A stretch of 64,000 nucleotides of DNA from Siphonodentalium dalli (taxonomy: Eukaryota > Mollusca > Scaphopoda > Gadilida > Siphonodentaliidae): contig CP136068.1 of the NCBI GenBank assembly GCA_032622095.1, positions 133,495,989-133,559,988 on the forward strand. The letters run 5' to 3'. This document shows, piece by piece, positions 44,900 to 56,279 of the stretch (position 1 is the stretch's first letter; every line of letters begins with the position of its first letter). The notes under the pieces were generated by a model, which was given only the letters and a program-made list of their open reading frames with translations, was not told where the DNA came from and did not search any database. The position numbers and the translations under genes were made by a program.

Positions 44900-46400
44900 C
44901 AGGCGAATTAGACTTGAACCCGGAACAAATTGCAACACAATTGCCAAAGGTACCATCATATTGAGTAAGTCAATGTATGCAACATACACAACTTTTAGAG
45001 AACAATATTTGGGACAAACAGCAAAATTTCTGTTTCCAGGCCAGACAAAACAAAAATGAATCAACCATCAGCAGACCAAAGCAGTTTATTCTAACACCAG
45101 TTGATGATGGTTCGAAGAAAGAATGACAGTCGCATGAGAACAAATCACATCGGAATACCCAATAAACAACAGTGTACACAAATAGAAATAGGGCTACTTC
45201 GTCTACGACCCCTATCACATAAATGTGCGGAATTTCCCATCTAATCACAAAGTTTGTGATCATATAATAACAAAATGACCTAGATTATATGCTCATGTCA
45301 ACGTCGGTGATAGCGGCCTTGTTATGCTTTGCTTTTGCGGTCGCCATGTTGTTCACTGAGTGTACTAAGGTATTACCAAACTCCAAGCAGAAAAAATATT
45401 AATAAGATATATACTTTACTTTAAGTACTTTGTCACCACACGCACCAGCACACAGTTTCTGGATTACACAGTGTGAAATACACGGGTTAAAAAGACAAAG
45501 AAAGATTAAGCACATTCACCAAGCCCGATAAACAATTGATCAAATCAGATTTGACTGTCGCAATGCCTCGGTGTTGACCGTGACTTACAACGGACATGAT
45601 TTTTGCTCACACGAACGAATACCGTTTTCTTTCTGTGTGCATTTCTATATCACCCCGTTTACACTATTATGCGTGTAGAACTGTATACATATCTACAGCA
45701 ATGTAAATGCACCCATAAGATGTAGGCTAATATTTCGGCTGAATATTTCTCACAACTGTGAGTGTTCGCTTCCCAGGCCACTTCGCTCGAACTTATGAAC
45801 ACATGCAGGCGTTTGCTTCTATTGAATTTCGTCTCAGCCAAAATGGCGCTTTCATCTCTTGACGACATGCACTTATTGAAGAGATAGTTTCCAGTAGTCA
45901 TGCGTCATAATGTGGAGTCTATTTGAAATGGCTGATTCTTATAATGCATACAGACGTTATATACGTGCATATGTATCCCGCTTGGCGAAATCGTCTAAAG
46001 GACTCTTCTTATAGATAAGTGGATTTATGCGAAATACCATTGACCTAATATAGATGTACATAACCCCCCCACACACACCTCCCACACACACTCTTCCGTG
46101 GGTTTGGAACATCTCCCCTGGCCTTTCAACATCCTATCAATATCTTGCATTGAAAAATGTCACGTATATTACGTAGGCGCATACATGTATGTTAGACGGT
46201 AATAGTGAAGGCATTTAGTCAGAGACAAAATATATTGCCACCAGAAAGTAAGCTGTTGATTGGTCAGTAATGCCACCCAATACATATATACCTATAACAA
46301 TTGACATGAAAGGTCACACAACAACATGTAGGACACCAAATATGGAACAAGGCAATACAATAAACTTCGATATACACCACGTGGTATGCATCACAACATT
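44900..46400. other. No gene seen
   Basis: AT-rich; C-rich microsatellite at about 46065-46091. Open frames below 100 codons without motifs. Confidence 0.45.
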
Positions 46401-46402
46401 AC

Positions 46403-46497
46403 CGTCAACCCATATACCCTGTGCCAATGCATTCTCTTATATATGCGAGTCGACCATAGGTCGCCTCGCATATATAAGAGAATGCATTGGCCTAACA
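46403..46497. repeat. Palindrome with family-C left flank
   Basis: The 69-bp palindrome (T form) occupies 46423-46491. Upstream, CAACCCATATACCCTGT matches the family-C MITE at 36414, and CTAACAATTT follows in both. Neither CCCTTTCAGTGCC end is present, so this is a fragment or separate insertion carrying the same flank. Confidence 0.85.
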
Positions 46498-46653
46498 ATT
46501 TGTCTTTCCATCTTGACGTATTGTTACCATTGCAAAGATGGGTAACCTGAATCCCCTATGGTGAGCAATCGTGCATACACCCACAAACTCACTGGGAATC
46601 CAATTTCCCTCTCGGTGTAACCGTAACGGGTATTAATTTTCGTATTGTACTGA

Positions 46654-46890
46654 CCCTTTCTATACTGAATGGATGTTCACCCGCAGTCAGTTATAAGGGT
46701 GTACATTGGAACGGTATATTATTTATTTGGAGGGGTTTACATGTAATAAAAGCAGACGACAGACATAAAACAATAACAGATAATACAAGCGCAGAATAAT
46801 TCATACTACATGCAATTGGTGGGAAATGTTCAGATAATAAATTCAACAAACGACCTTGAACTTAGTATCGGAACATTTCCCAACGAATCG
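46654..46890 (-). mobile_element. Family A MITE, truncated
   Basis: Starts CCCTTTCTATACTGAATGG and retains GGAGGGGT and the GGGAAATGTTCAGATAATAA hairpin, but lacks the ACTCGTCAACGAGT end. Orientation is the same as the 34.8-kb copy. Confidence 0.65.
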
Positions 46891-46899
46891 ATGCAGTTT

Positions 46900-47970
46900 C
46901 AAGCAACATAGCTATGCATCAGTACACATAAATATATCACCACTCCACAGTGGCTCATAAATTAACTTTGTGTGCGAATGAATGCAGTCAATTTGAAAAC
47001 GATGTTTGAAGTATCATTCCGCTATTTGACATTGGCAGCGACCTTCGTAATAATACACATGTTTTAAATACGGAAAACCACATACGTTGATGACGACATA
47101 ACTCGTGCATGGGGCAATAAGAAAAGCCACTTTCTGTCACCATGCTCACTTGATTTTGTATAATATTTATAATATATATATACCAACAACTTATTCCGAT
47201 TCATTGAAATCGTATGCTGGACTCCCGTTAACCGACCCACTTCATTATAACTTTATTCTCGCAGCTTGTATTTATACTATTTCGCACTCTAATTGACAAA
47301 AAGGGTCCCAATTCGGAACAGAAAACGGAGTCTCATCGCGGGGGATTGCATGGGGTTAACGAGCGGGTATCCCCCGTACACAAGTTAGGGAACTAAATGA
47401 ATAATCATTCCACGGGATTTGACGGGAAAACAGCTCACAAATGGCACAGATTAACTTCATAGCTGAACAACCAATCAGGGACGTGACGATAGGAGATTTG
47501 GGAGGCGCATCCCAAAGTGTGGCCAAAATCAAATTTCATGCCTGACACATCATTAGTTTGAAATGTGAGACAAAAATTAATGTAGGTTGAATTTGATCTG
47601 ATAGTTTGATAGTCCCAATCAGTATTTAGTGTAAAATCTGTTGGTTTTAGACCAAAAGTCGAAAATGTTTCCATCAGTTAATAAGACCATATGGGGTGTT
47701 AGGTTGGAATTTCCCAGCATTTGGAAAGCTTGATGTACCATTTGGGAAAAAAATTATATGGGGGTGGGGGTGGGGTAAAAATACATTTCCTGGACTTGGA
47801 AATTGTGGTCTGCTTGTTAGACATTCCAATTTTGACACACCCACCGAGACCTAACACTACGTCCATGAACTATGGGTTAAAAAGCTTAACTGCCTATCTG
47901 AACAGCGAACAAGCGTTCTGTGATGGCACTTTGATTGTCACGGAATCATGATGCGATTGCATCAATAAGC
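46900..47970. other. No gene supported
   Basis: AT-rich; a G-rich tract at 47759-47775. Open frames under 80 codons. Confidence 0.4.
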
Positions 47971-47973
47971 GCT

Positions 47974-48085
47974 AATAGCTCAGCGGTCCTTCATTGTGGA
48001 ATTATATCCTGATCGACAATTCTATTGTGTTGTATCCTTCCGCCGGACAAAGCCGATTTACTGCCGGATCGAATCTTGATGAGCA
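47974..48085 (+). mobile_element. tRNA-like SINE head
   Basis: An A-box-like TAGCTCAGCGGT at 47976-47987 and a B-box-like GGATCGAATCT at 48066-48076 are 80 bp apart. They do not form a tRNA cloverleaf that I can draw. It may be a diverged SINE; its body is not recognised. Confidence 0.45.
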
Positions 48086-48089
48086 CTGG

Positions 48090-49650
48090 TTTATAAACAA
48101 TGAAGGGACATCGATTCGATATCGGATTCAGTCAGGAGACAAACCCGACTCCTGTCTCGCCTGATGACAATAAGCCTGGTCTCAGCGCCATTGGTGTCTC
48201 CTTTAACAATGGTCAGTTTGCGGTCGCCATGAAACCCGAGATGATGTGGGCGGAGACCCTTTCTTTTCCCAATCTCCGTATCTTGCCAAGACACGAGTGT
48301 TCGTCAACGAGTTATTTCTCATCGTGTGCTTTATACTGTCGCCATCATACATTATAATTAACACTGCCAAGTTAACGTTCGGTTCTTCATCAAATAGCTA
48401 TGAAGGGGCATTGGTTTATGTCCGTGGTCAACGTTCAGAATAACAAGAGATAATTTTATTGCGCCAATTCACGCGACAGTGTTATACTGACAAGGATAAA
48501 TCGGATATGCGACTGTTGGTCTCCACACATTAATTCCAATTCACTTGATTAATTGCATATTCTTACTATTGCCAAGGAGTAAAATTTTATTCCGACATGC
48601 AGGTGTTTTCTACAACAATTTGTGAACAAATCACAATGACCTGTGGCACGGAATTTCTATAACACTATACATGTGCAGGATCGACGTGACTAGATCGCGA
48701 TTCGCGAGGCTCTCCGCTGGGGTGTCCACCTTAACATTTCCAATTTGCATCACCTTGAACCAGACCAAACTTCCAGCCCATTTGCATCACCATTGGGATT
48801 GAAACATTCCACTTGGTATAAGAAGCTTCCAAATGTTAGAAATTACTAACCTGACACCACATATGGCTGGCATATTTCCAACTGATGCCTACCATGTGTA
48901 GTATAGTATGTGCTACTTTTGGCACACAACAACACATTCCCCACTAATAAGTGGTTGGACGATTAAACAATTAGAACAATTTCAAGCTATATGTGGTGTA
49001 AAATTCCAGCTAATATTGTGTTAGGCATTAAATTTCCAAATATTGAAAAAGTTTTACTAAAGAGGGGGGGGGGGTGAGACACACAGCCCTTAAGTGTGGC
49101 CACGTACATGAGACAGAAACGTTGGGACAGCACATGCACTCTACATACGGAGACGATACACAATTATATGATTGATTTTGCCAGCAACACCAACGAAGTG
49201 TACATACTGCATATGCAACCTATACTAGCATAATGGAAAAGACATGTCAATCATGAATATACATTGCTATTGCGATTAACACGACACGATGTTGATTTAT
49301 GTAAATGGTTTATCGAAGACGCGAGCCTGGCTTTGACATTCGAGTTATCATTGGTTATCACATGTAACATCTATTTTATTGACAAGCGAGTCAATTGCAA
49401 TGAGATCCAAATACAATTTGGAAAATTGCAGATCTGCCTGAGATCAGAATGTACTGGGAATTCATAATGAATTGATGTGTTGCATACTCTTATAATGAGT
49501 CGCTTATTTGAGACACAGTCAAATACAATGTTACTATAAGCATATTTTATCTCCCATTTTGTAAATCCATGATACATTATATTACGAGCACACAACATAA
49601 TTAGAAAATGGATTGTGCAGTAAGAAGATGCTTATTACAGTACATAGAGA
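48090..49650. other. Unrecognised; possible weak exon; G run
   Basis: 48100-48357 is open on the plus strand with an 85-residue translation of mixed composition, and 48091-48294 is open on the minus. GC content is above the flanks. A 10-bp G run is at 49065. No domain recognised. Confidence 0.3.
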
Positions 49651-49652
49651 AT

Positions 49653-49807
49653 ACCTACGAGTTTTGGTTGAATACCCGAATTATCTCATGAGTGGGTGCA
49701 AGGAAGTACAGAATTTCCACGAGCGGCTGCAAGCCGCGAGTGGAAATTCTGTACTTCCTTGCACCCACGAATGAGATAATCCGGGTATTCAACCAAAACC
49801 CGTAGGT
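49653..49807. repeat. 155-bp palindrome
   Basis: Arms run from CCTACGAGTTTTGGTTGAAT inward through GTGCAAGGAAGTACAGAATT to a central CGGCTGCAAGCCG. The arms pair nearly throughout, with few mismatches near the outer half. It may be a MITE reduced to its inverted repeats. Confidence 0.92.
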
Positions 49808-49809
49808 TT

Positions 49810-52548
49810 TCGTTTTATTATATGCGCTATAAACCGCACCAAAACTGCTAATTTTGTCCTACAGTTCACTTCAAATTGTTAGAAAGCTTCGACATTTGCA
49901 TTTTGTTTACATTCCATCAATTGATTTGCTCACCACTGAATGACAAATATCGAGCATAGCCGCCATAAGAAATAGTCCCCATTGTTTAGTCTGATATGTC
50001 TAATGTTGTATTTATCGCTTGTCATTTTTTTCTCTTCAAACCGGAGACTCCATAATAACGTATTTGCTTTCAAACATAAGCACGTGATCATGCACAACGT
50101 GTTCGTTTAAGTTGCAGAAACAAAATGACATACTCGCCCCCACAGAAAGCTTTGAAATAGTACACTATATGCGTCACAAGTACTCTTACGAATTCTGTCC
50201 GGGGTTCAGCCACGCATCTTATAGAAAGATCATACCTCTTAAGTGTTTTCTGTTCAAATAACGAGTGTCGCGCCGTTTATTGGAGTGCTCGGCAAATAAC
50301 AATTATTTGGTAGCGCAATATGCACACATTCAATTCGGGTGAGGGGAACCTTTTTGAAGTTAACTTTACTCATCGATATAATTGTAAGCTAACTATATTA
50401 AGTACTTATGAACTCTGAAGATATCGTATTGCACAACATTGGTAACTCAATGATTCAGCTTGGAATAAGTCCGAATGACCGCAAAAACAGTGCGACTGTT
50501 CGACGATAAGTACTTGTCCACTAAATACTGTTGACAAAAAAAAATACGGTGGTTGGTGTAAGAGTATAACTGTACAGTATTCAAATTTCCCATGAGATTA
50601 AACTTAACAGTATTCCCGACATTTCACGAAAACGATATTAAATTATTTTAGATTGCCTTCCCGATGATAAATGCAAATGGTCGACATGTCATATGCGGTC
50701 CAAATTTCAACCAGTTTGTTCGACGAAGAAGACCTGCTCTACATGTTTGGAGACGAGCATCTGCAATGCCATTTTGTGATCAGTTTGGGATGCAAGACAA
50801 AATAGAAACAATTTCGGTCTTCCATACATGTTGATAGTGCGGTGATCACCTTATAGCACCTCTTCGCACTATATATACATGCAGAAGACCTATTAAAAAC
50901 ATTATTAGGTCGTAAAGCTTGGATGTGCTCAATGAATACACGATTTACGACCCATACCACTGCCATACCTCCCCATATGCTTATATTATAAACTAACAAT
51001 TACACGTTTGAAATATGTCGTATATATAGAGTCAATACAGAAGGCAAGATAAATCATCTCCCGATATCAAAACAAACAAACGAGGAATGTGTTTCCCGTA
51101 CATGCACGGGTCTGAATGCGAACTTCAAGAATGCGAACTTGTAGTTCGCAACCTGCCTATACTATTATGTGGTCTGAAACAAGACCGAAATCTTCATAGG
51201 TCGAGGAGTCCAGAATGCCATGGAGTATAGGACTGTGAGTTTAGTTTAGCACCTCTATGACACCTTTGTGGAGTTTCTCGTTTTAATGGCCATTTGAATT
51301 GACCATTTAGTATATCATAACCGTTATCAATATCAACCCGTAAAGTTCACAGAGTTTGTTTTGTATGTCACACAAATAGACTAATTCTTTTATTGTGGTA
51401 TAAATTAAATGATTTTGTTAAAAATGAAAGTCAGTTAGTACAACCCGTAGGAATGCGTATCTGCTGAACTTAGTATATATAATTGATCTGCACCATGCAT
51501 TGTTTGCTAAACATGTTTAGTGCCATGGTGTATTGGCTCCATAGAGCGCCATGGTTGGACATATATACATGCACATGTTTACAGCTGTGCATTAAACTGA
51601 CATGGCTCTTTCGAGATTCCAAATTGTGTCTAGTTAATTTGGAAGGAGGTACACAAGTATAAGATAGGTTGACATATGGCTACTCGAAATATTGATACAC
51701 ATATGATGTAAAAAAAATACTTGCAATGTCACAGCCATTTTCATCTGTTTTCAACTTTTTTTTCACAGAAGTGAAACAAACGCTTTTTATTTTTACCATA
51801 CCAGGAATAGGCTAAGACGGAACGCTAGTTTATGGTCCATGCCGTACACATGGCTGGTGTTTGTTTGTGACCCAACCACCGTGTTCAGCGTTGTAATACT
51901 TATGAACCCAGTGCGTCTTTCTGTGACATATATACTGCCGTAGAAAGGCAGATCAAGATTTTATCGACCTATTTCGATACCGGGAAAAAATTAAAATGGG
52001 AATGAAAGAATATGGCAGTTGAATTGTCTCTAGTTACAGAGCTCGCAAGTTTTACAGAATGCGGTTGTGTGTCGGAGTCATGTATATATGTGGGCTATAT
52101 TTACCAGTACACAATACTCACATGCAAATGGATCCAAAGTATTCCAGATCGTGTGTCATCACTTTATATTAGAACACATTCATTTCATCCCTGTCTCAGT
52201 GGAACTACTTCTATTTCCAAGAACTATATACTCCGGTGTCGTTAGTGTATATGCTCACTTCATGGGATTGTGGTTGTCTGATTTGAAAGTCGAAATTTTG
52301 CAGAGTTGGTAAGACATAGTTTGGAATGCTTCTTGTAGGTAAATCCCACACAGATAAGTCTGCGGATCGGTTTGCAATAAGTTTTGGTTGCAATTTGATT
52401 TCTGAAACAGTCAGTAGCCTATATATAACCAGAGACGCTGCGACAGTGGCGGATGACGTCATATGTCTCACATAACACGGACAGGTGAACACCCATGCAA
52501 TCTCTACCATATATAGTTGTATATCTTACCAATATTTACCTCTGTCAC
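49810..52548. other. Intron-like DNA, no gene seen
   Basis: AT-rich and stop-dense. Frames at 50739-50999 (-) and 52012-52312 (+) are under 90 codons and unsupported. Confidence 0.45.
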
Positions 52549-52550
52549 AG

Positions 52551-52778
52551 CACCAATTTTACAATATTCTAGTAAATTCAGAGGGATCGACGTACAACAC
52601 AGATTTCGACATGTATGCAGCTACCAAACAGTTTTACACAGACTATCATATAATATCAGAATTGTGTTCAAACCTATCCATAACTGATGAGTTTCCGAAA
52701 TATAATTGCCAGATTTGCATGGGACTATTGTACAGTGCATATTGCATACGAATGGCACCGCTTGATGAATTCATTTAA
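52551..52778 (+). CDS. Candidate terminal exon, unrecognised protein
   Basis: A strong 3' splice acceptor (ACCAATATTTACCTCTGTCACAG, ending 52550; shown as its pyrimidine tract plus CAG) precedes 75 open codons ending in TAA. The peptide starts HQFYNILVNSEGSTYNTDFD and ends RMAPLDEFI. It has four cysteines at about residues 39, 53, 56 and 65 and one N-glycosylation motif (NLS) at residues 41-43. Composition is balanced and protein-like for AT-rich DNA. No domain is recognised. No polyadenylation signal is close; AATAAA occurs at about 53616. A chance ORF is a real alternative. Confidence 0.32.
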   Translation, partial: HQFYNILVNSEGSTYNTDFDMYAATKQFYTDYHIISELCSNLSITDEFPKYNCQICMGLLYSAYCIRMAPLDEFI

Positions 52779-52885
52779 ATTATACGATACCAGTTGCGTG
52801 TCTCCGCGCATAAACTCGGTGATTTTAATTTATTAGATTAATTTAATAGCAGACATTTTAATTGGTGCTGTGACAAGAGGTAAAT

Positions 52886-52953
52886 CAAACTCCAGGCAGA
52901 GTTATCTCCCATCGCCCCGCAGTGATAACGTAGAGGGCGCTGCATGGAGTTTG
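52886..52953. mobile_element. 9-bp-TSD MITE family, 68-bp minimal copy
   Basis: Ends CAAACTCCAGGCAG and CTGCATGGAGTTTG. Target duplications GAGGTAAAT (52877-52885) and GAGGTGAAT (52954-52962) differ by one base. Orientation is opposite to the copies at 58599 and 63417. Only the two terminal regions remain. Confidence 0.88.
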
Positions 52954-52969
52954 GAGGTGAATATCGGTA

Positions 52970-54105
52970 GGATAGACAACTCTGGTAGAGATATGGGTGA
53001 ACCAAACACGTCCCCGAACGAATCTGGAATTAATTAAATCATTTATTAAGCAACCCTGAATGTGGCTTTGGCTACGTAAACCAGGACGCTGATCATTACT
53101 TTTTTACTGGTCCCTTATATCAAAAAGAAAGATCCAATCTCGAAGAAAAAAATAATGTGGATTGGACTCTATCAAATACATGTTGCCGATCTACTTTGTG
53201 GATCAGTCTAACTTTCCAATGAAGGAAATTACCAATTGTTTGCTGCTGTCAAAATTATATTATAAACTTATTGCGATTTGGCGATGAACAGATACATTAC
53301 AATTAGTGAATACCACCAGTCGTATATTAACTCAAATCGAGAACAACATACACTAAACATAAACATATGATATCAAACTATCTTTCCTTACACATACCAA
53401 TCTTGAACATTCCATATTGTTTTTGTGTGTTTTGTCTGCATTTTTTGTGTCCAACATTAATGCATTTAAATTTTTCTTCTGTGCAGCACCATCTTTCTGA
53501 AGGAGAGAGGAGCTCCACATAAGTTGCTATACTTGTGCTCCAATCCCATTCGTTCATCGTATATCAGTTTGTTACAAACAAATCTGTTTTAAATGTATAT
53601 GTGCATGCAATGCTCAATAAAATATGAAACAACCAACCAATCTGGGGAACAATGTTACTGCATACTGCTCAAACTAGGCTTACAATAATGACATGAACGC
53701 AGTATGCTATGTCGATAGCATGTATGCACAGGTGCGCATATAAAATACCTGTGCAACTGCATCGTGGTGCATGCGAACGCATTCCACGTTTTAATGTTCA
53801 CAACACATCGACAACACATGCGCACCTTTGTTTTCTGGTCCGTTACAACTGGAGCGGCTAATGATACTCAATTAGATTTACACTAACTCACGATGATTTA
53901 TGCCGCCATGCTTGCAGTTATTTTTCTTTCGAGCCGGCCTTGCATTGGCTACGATAGCTTGTATTGCAGATTGAAAAATAATGGAATTGTTTTGCTCAAA
54001 GTTTATACTTATAAGTAAGACATGAGGCGTTATGTACAGGTGTACTCAATCCAATATTAGACACACGCGACAAATATTCTTCTATACGAACATACAGGGG
54101 TGCAA
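52970..54105. other. No gene seen
   Basis: AT-rich; AATAAA at about 53616. No coding or repeat support. Confidence 0.45.
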
Positions 54106-54109
54106 CATA

Positions 54110-54300
54110 GAACGAAACTATGAATTATTTCTTTGGCTTCGTGGGTAAAACATATCTGATTCGAGTCGAGGAAACCAACCATCATAGCTCAGAGTGATTA
54201 GATATCGATTTTTGAAATTTGTTATTTCTCGAGATGTGTACTTATTTGTGGCCTAAAAAAAATATGCGGATGAAGATGGATAACTCTAAAAGTTCATTTG
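54110..54300 (+). repeat. Dispersed repeat, copy 2 (pair of 7010-7225)
   Basis: Inverted relative to the 7-kb copy; shares TTGTTATTTCTCGAGATGTG and TGATTCGAGTCGAGGAA. Confidence 0.7.
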
Positions 54301-54584
54301 GCCATTAGTTTCACTGTGATAGTAATATTTACATTTATTCTTAGTTATGGTTGATATTCAAACATTTTTGATTTTTCACATTTACCCACTGCGATCGCCT
54401 TATGTCCCTTTAACTACGTGTACCATCATATACTTATGTTACCTTAAGAGAAGAAACATAGTAATATTGCTATTTACTGCCCTGTTGACACCGTAATGCG
54501 GATACGATGACGCTGCGAGCATACAGCATTCATAGGAAGTATATGAGTGGAATATACTCTTAACGCATTTCATTTCACACGAAA

Positions 54585-54760
54585 CCGAAATGGGTTTTGA
54601 ACCTTTTCATAGATATGGAACCCATTTTGATTCTGATCAAAACCAAACAAAAGTGGTTTTGTTCAAAACCAGAACGTCAAAACCAAGTTTGGTTTTCATA
54701 ACAACCATTTGGGGTTTGATAGCTTGTTTTGATACCCGTATAGTCACACAGTGGTCCGTG
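54585..54760. repeat. GGTTTTG-rich low-complexity stretch
   Basis: Repeated TGGTTTTG and its complement CAAAACCA alternate, so both strands are open and similar. Not a gene. Confidence 0.6.
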
Positions 54761-55066
54761 AAACTGGTTCCATATTCTCGCAGAAAACGGTGTTTTTTAT
54801 AATATGCTACATGTACATATTCGTCCAAAAAAGACTTGGAAACCCACGATAAACGTAAAAACAACATGGTTTCCTTGGACAGAACAACCTTTTTGATAAC
54901 AAGGAATGTAATGGACCGATACGTGGTCATACATGTTGTCCAAATATCCTACTATTGTACAGTGGGTAGTTTTCCTCTGGCGTTTCCGACAATGACTCTC
55001 ATATTGTCTTGATCAAAAGCGAGAAACATTCCCTGTATGGTTAGCGTGCTATAATGACATTATATA

Positions 55067-56271
55067 ATGGAAGAGAATATCTGCGCATAGATTGTCATGA
55101 CATATAAGCATGCTGCTGGCCACATACATGTTCCAGTAGTTTTTGTTTTCGCTTTGAAAATCTGTTTGCACAAAATAAGTCAAAACACAAGTGGTTTCTA
55201 AAATATGATTCAGTAGACTATTGGTTTAATGGATCCGAACCAACAATAGATGATATCAGATAATTGTTATAGGAGACCGACTTAGTTTCAAACTGATTTG
55301 CACTATTCGGTTGGTGTTTCGGTATTTGGTAAACATGGTGTGCATGTATTTATGCTTGCACATTCACCGTTAGTGATTGTAGATTCTTTTCACATAATAA
55401 ATAATAAAACACGTATACTATAAAATCACACCAAGCTAAAATTACTTGCCTCGAACCAAATTTAGCGAAACCTTAAATGTACAACTATCTATAGATTGAA
55501 CTAATGGTAATATATAGTGCACACCGCGCGTAGAAACAACATGATGCCTAGCCACGTGACTCTTGTACGTAGCCACCGGTGCAAACAGGTAGTCTCGTTA
55601 TGACTTCATTTGTGTTGACGGCTCTTCGGCTTGATTACCATTAATAATCACCACCGTGTCCGCTATATTTGTACTCCAATTTAAATTGTTAGGGCTTGAT
55701 TGCTCAGGCGAGAAATCGCGCAGGTTTAAATATGTACCCGTTGAATACCCGTCTGTTTAATCATACCTATGTTACCTTGTGATATGTTGAGCACCCCGGG
55801 GTATGCTGTACTCGATCCAGGGTAGTCTGGTTACACTTTTGTTATGCAGACCAATGAGTTCGAGACATGCAAAACCTCCTACTGTACAATTGTGTACATG
55901 TACTTGGCGATGCTTGCAGGTTTAAATATGTACCCATTGAATACCCGTCTGTTTAATCATACCCTATGTTACCTTGTGATATGTTGAGCACCCCGGGGTA
56001 TGCTGTACTTGATCCAGTATACTTGATATGGTTACACTTTTGATATGCAGACCAAGTGTTCGAGACATGCATAACCTCCTGCTGTACATGTACTTGAAGA
56101 TGTTTGCTTCGAATATCAGTAGCACATATCTAGATTTGCTAGTGGGGAAACCACTTGTGTTTTGACTTATTTTGTGCAAACATATTTTCAAAGCTAAAAC
56201 AAAAACTACTGGAACATGTATGTGGCCAGCAGCTTGCTTACTAATCTAGGCGCAGACATTCTCTTTCGTTA
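55067..56271. mobile_element. 1.2-kb element with about 130-bp inverted ends
   Basis: The left end (AAGAGAATATCTGCGCATAG, then CTGCTGGCCACATACATGTT and AGTAGTTTTTGTTTT) recurs inverted at 56140-56271. Between them is a near-exact direct duplication of about 195 bp (55719-55917 and 55918-56110) containing GAGCACCCCGGGGTATGCTG. No transposase frame is present. A target duplication is not evident. Confidence 0.75.
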
Positions 56272-56279
56272 TAACGTTT

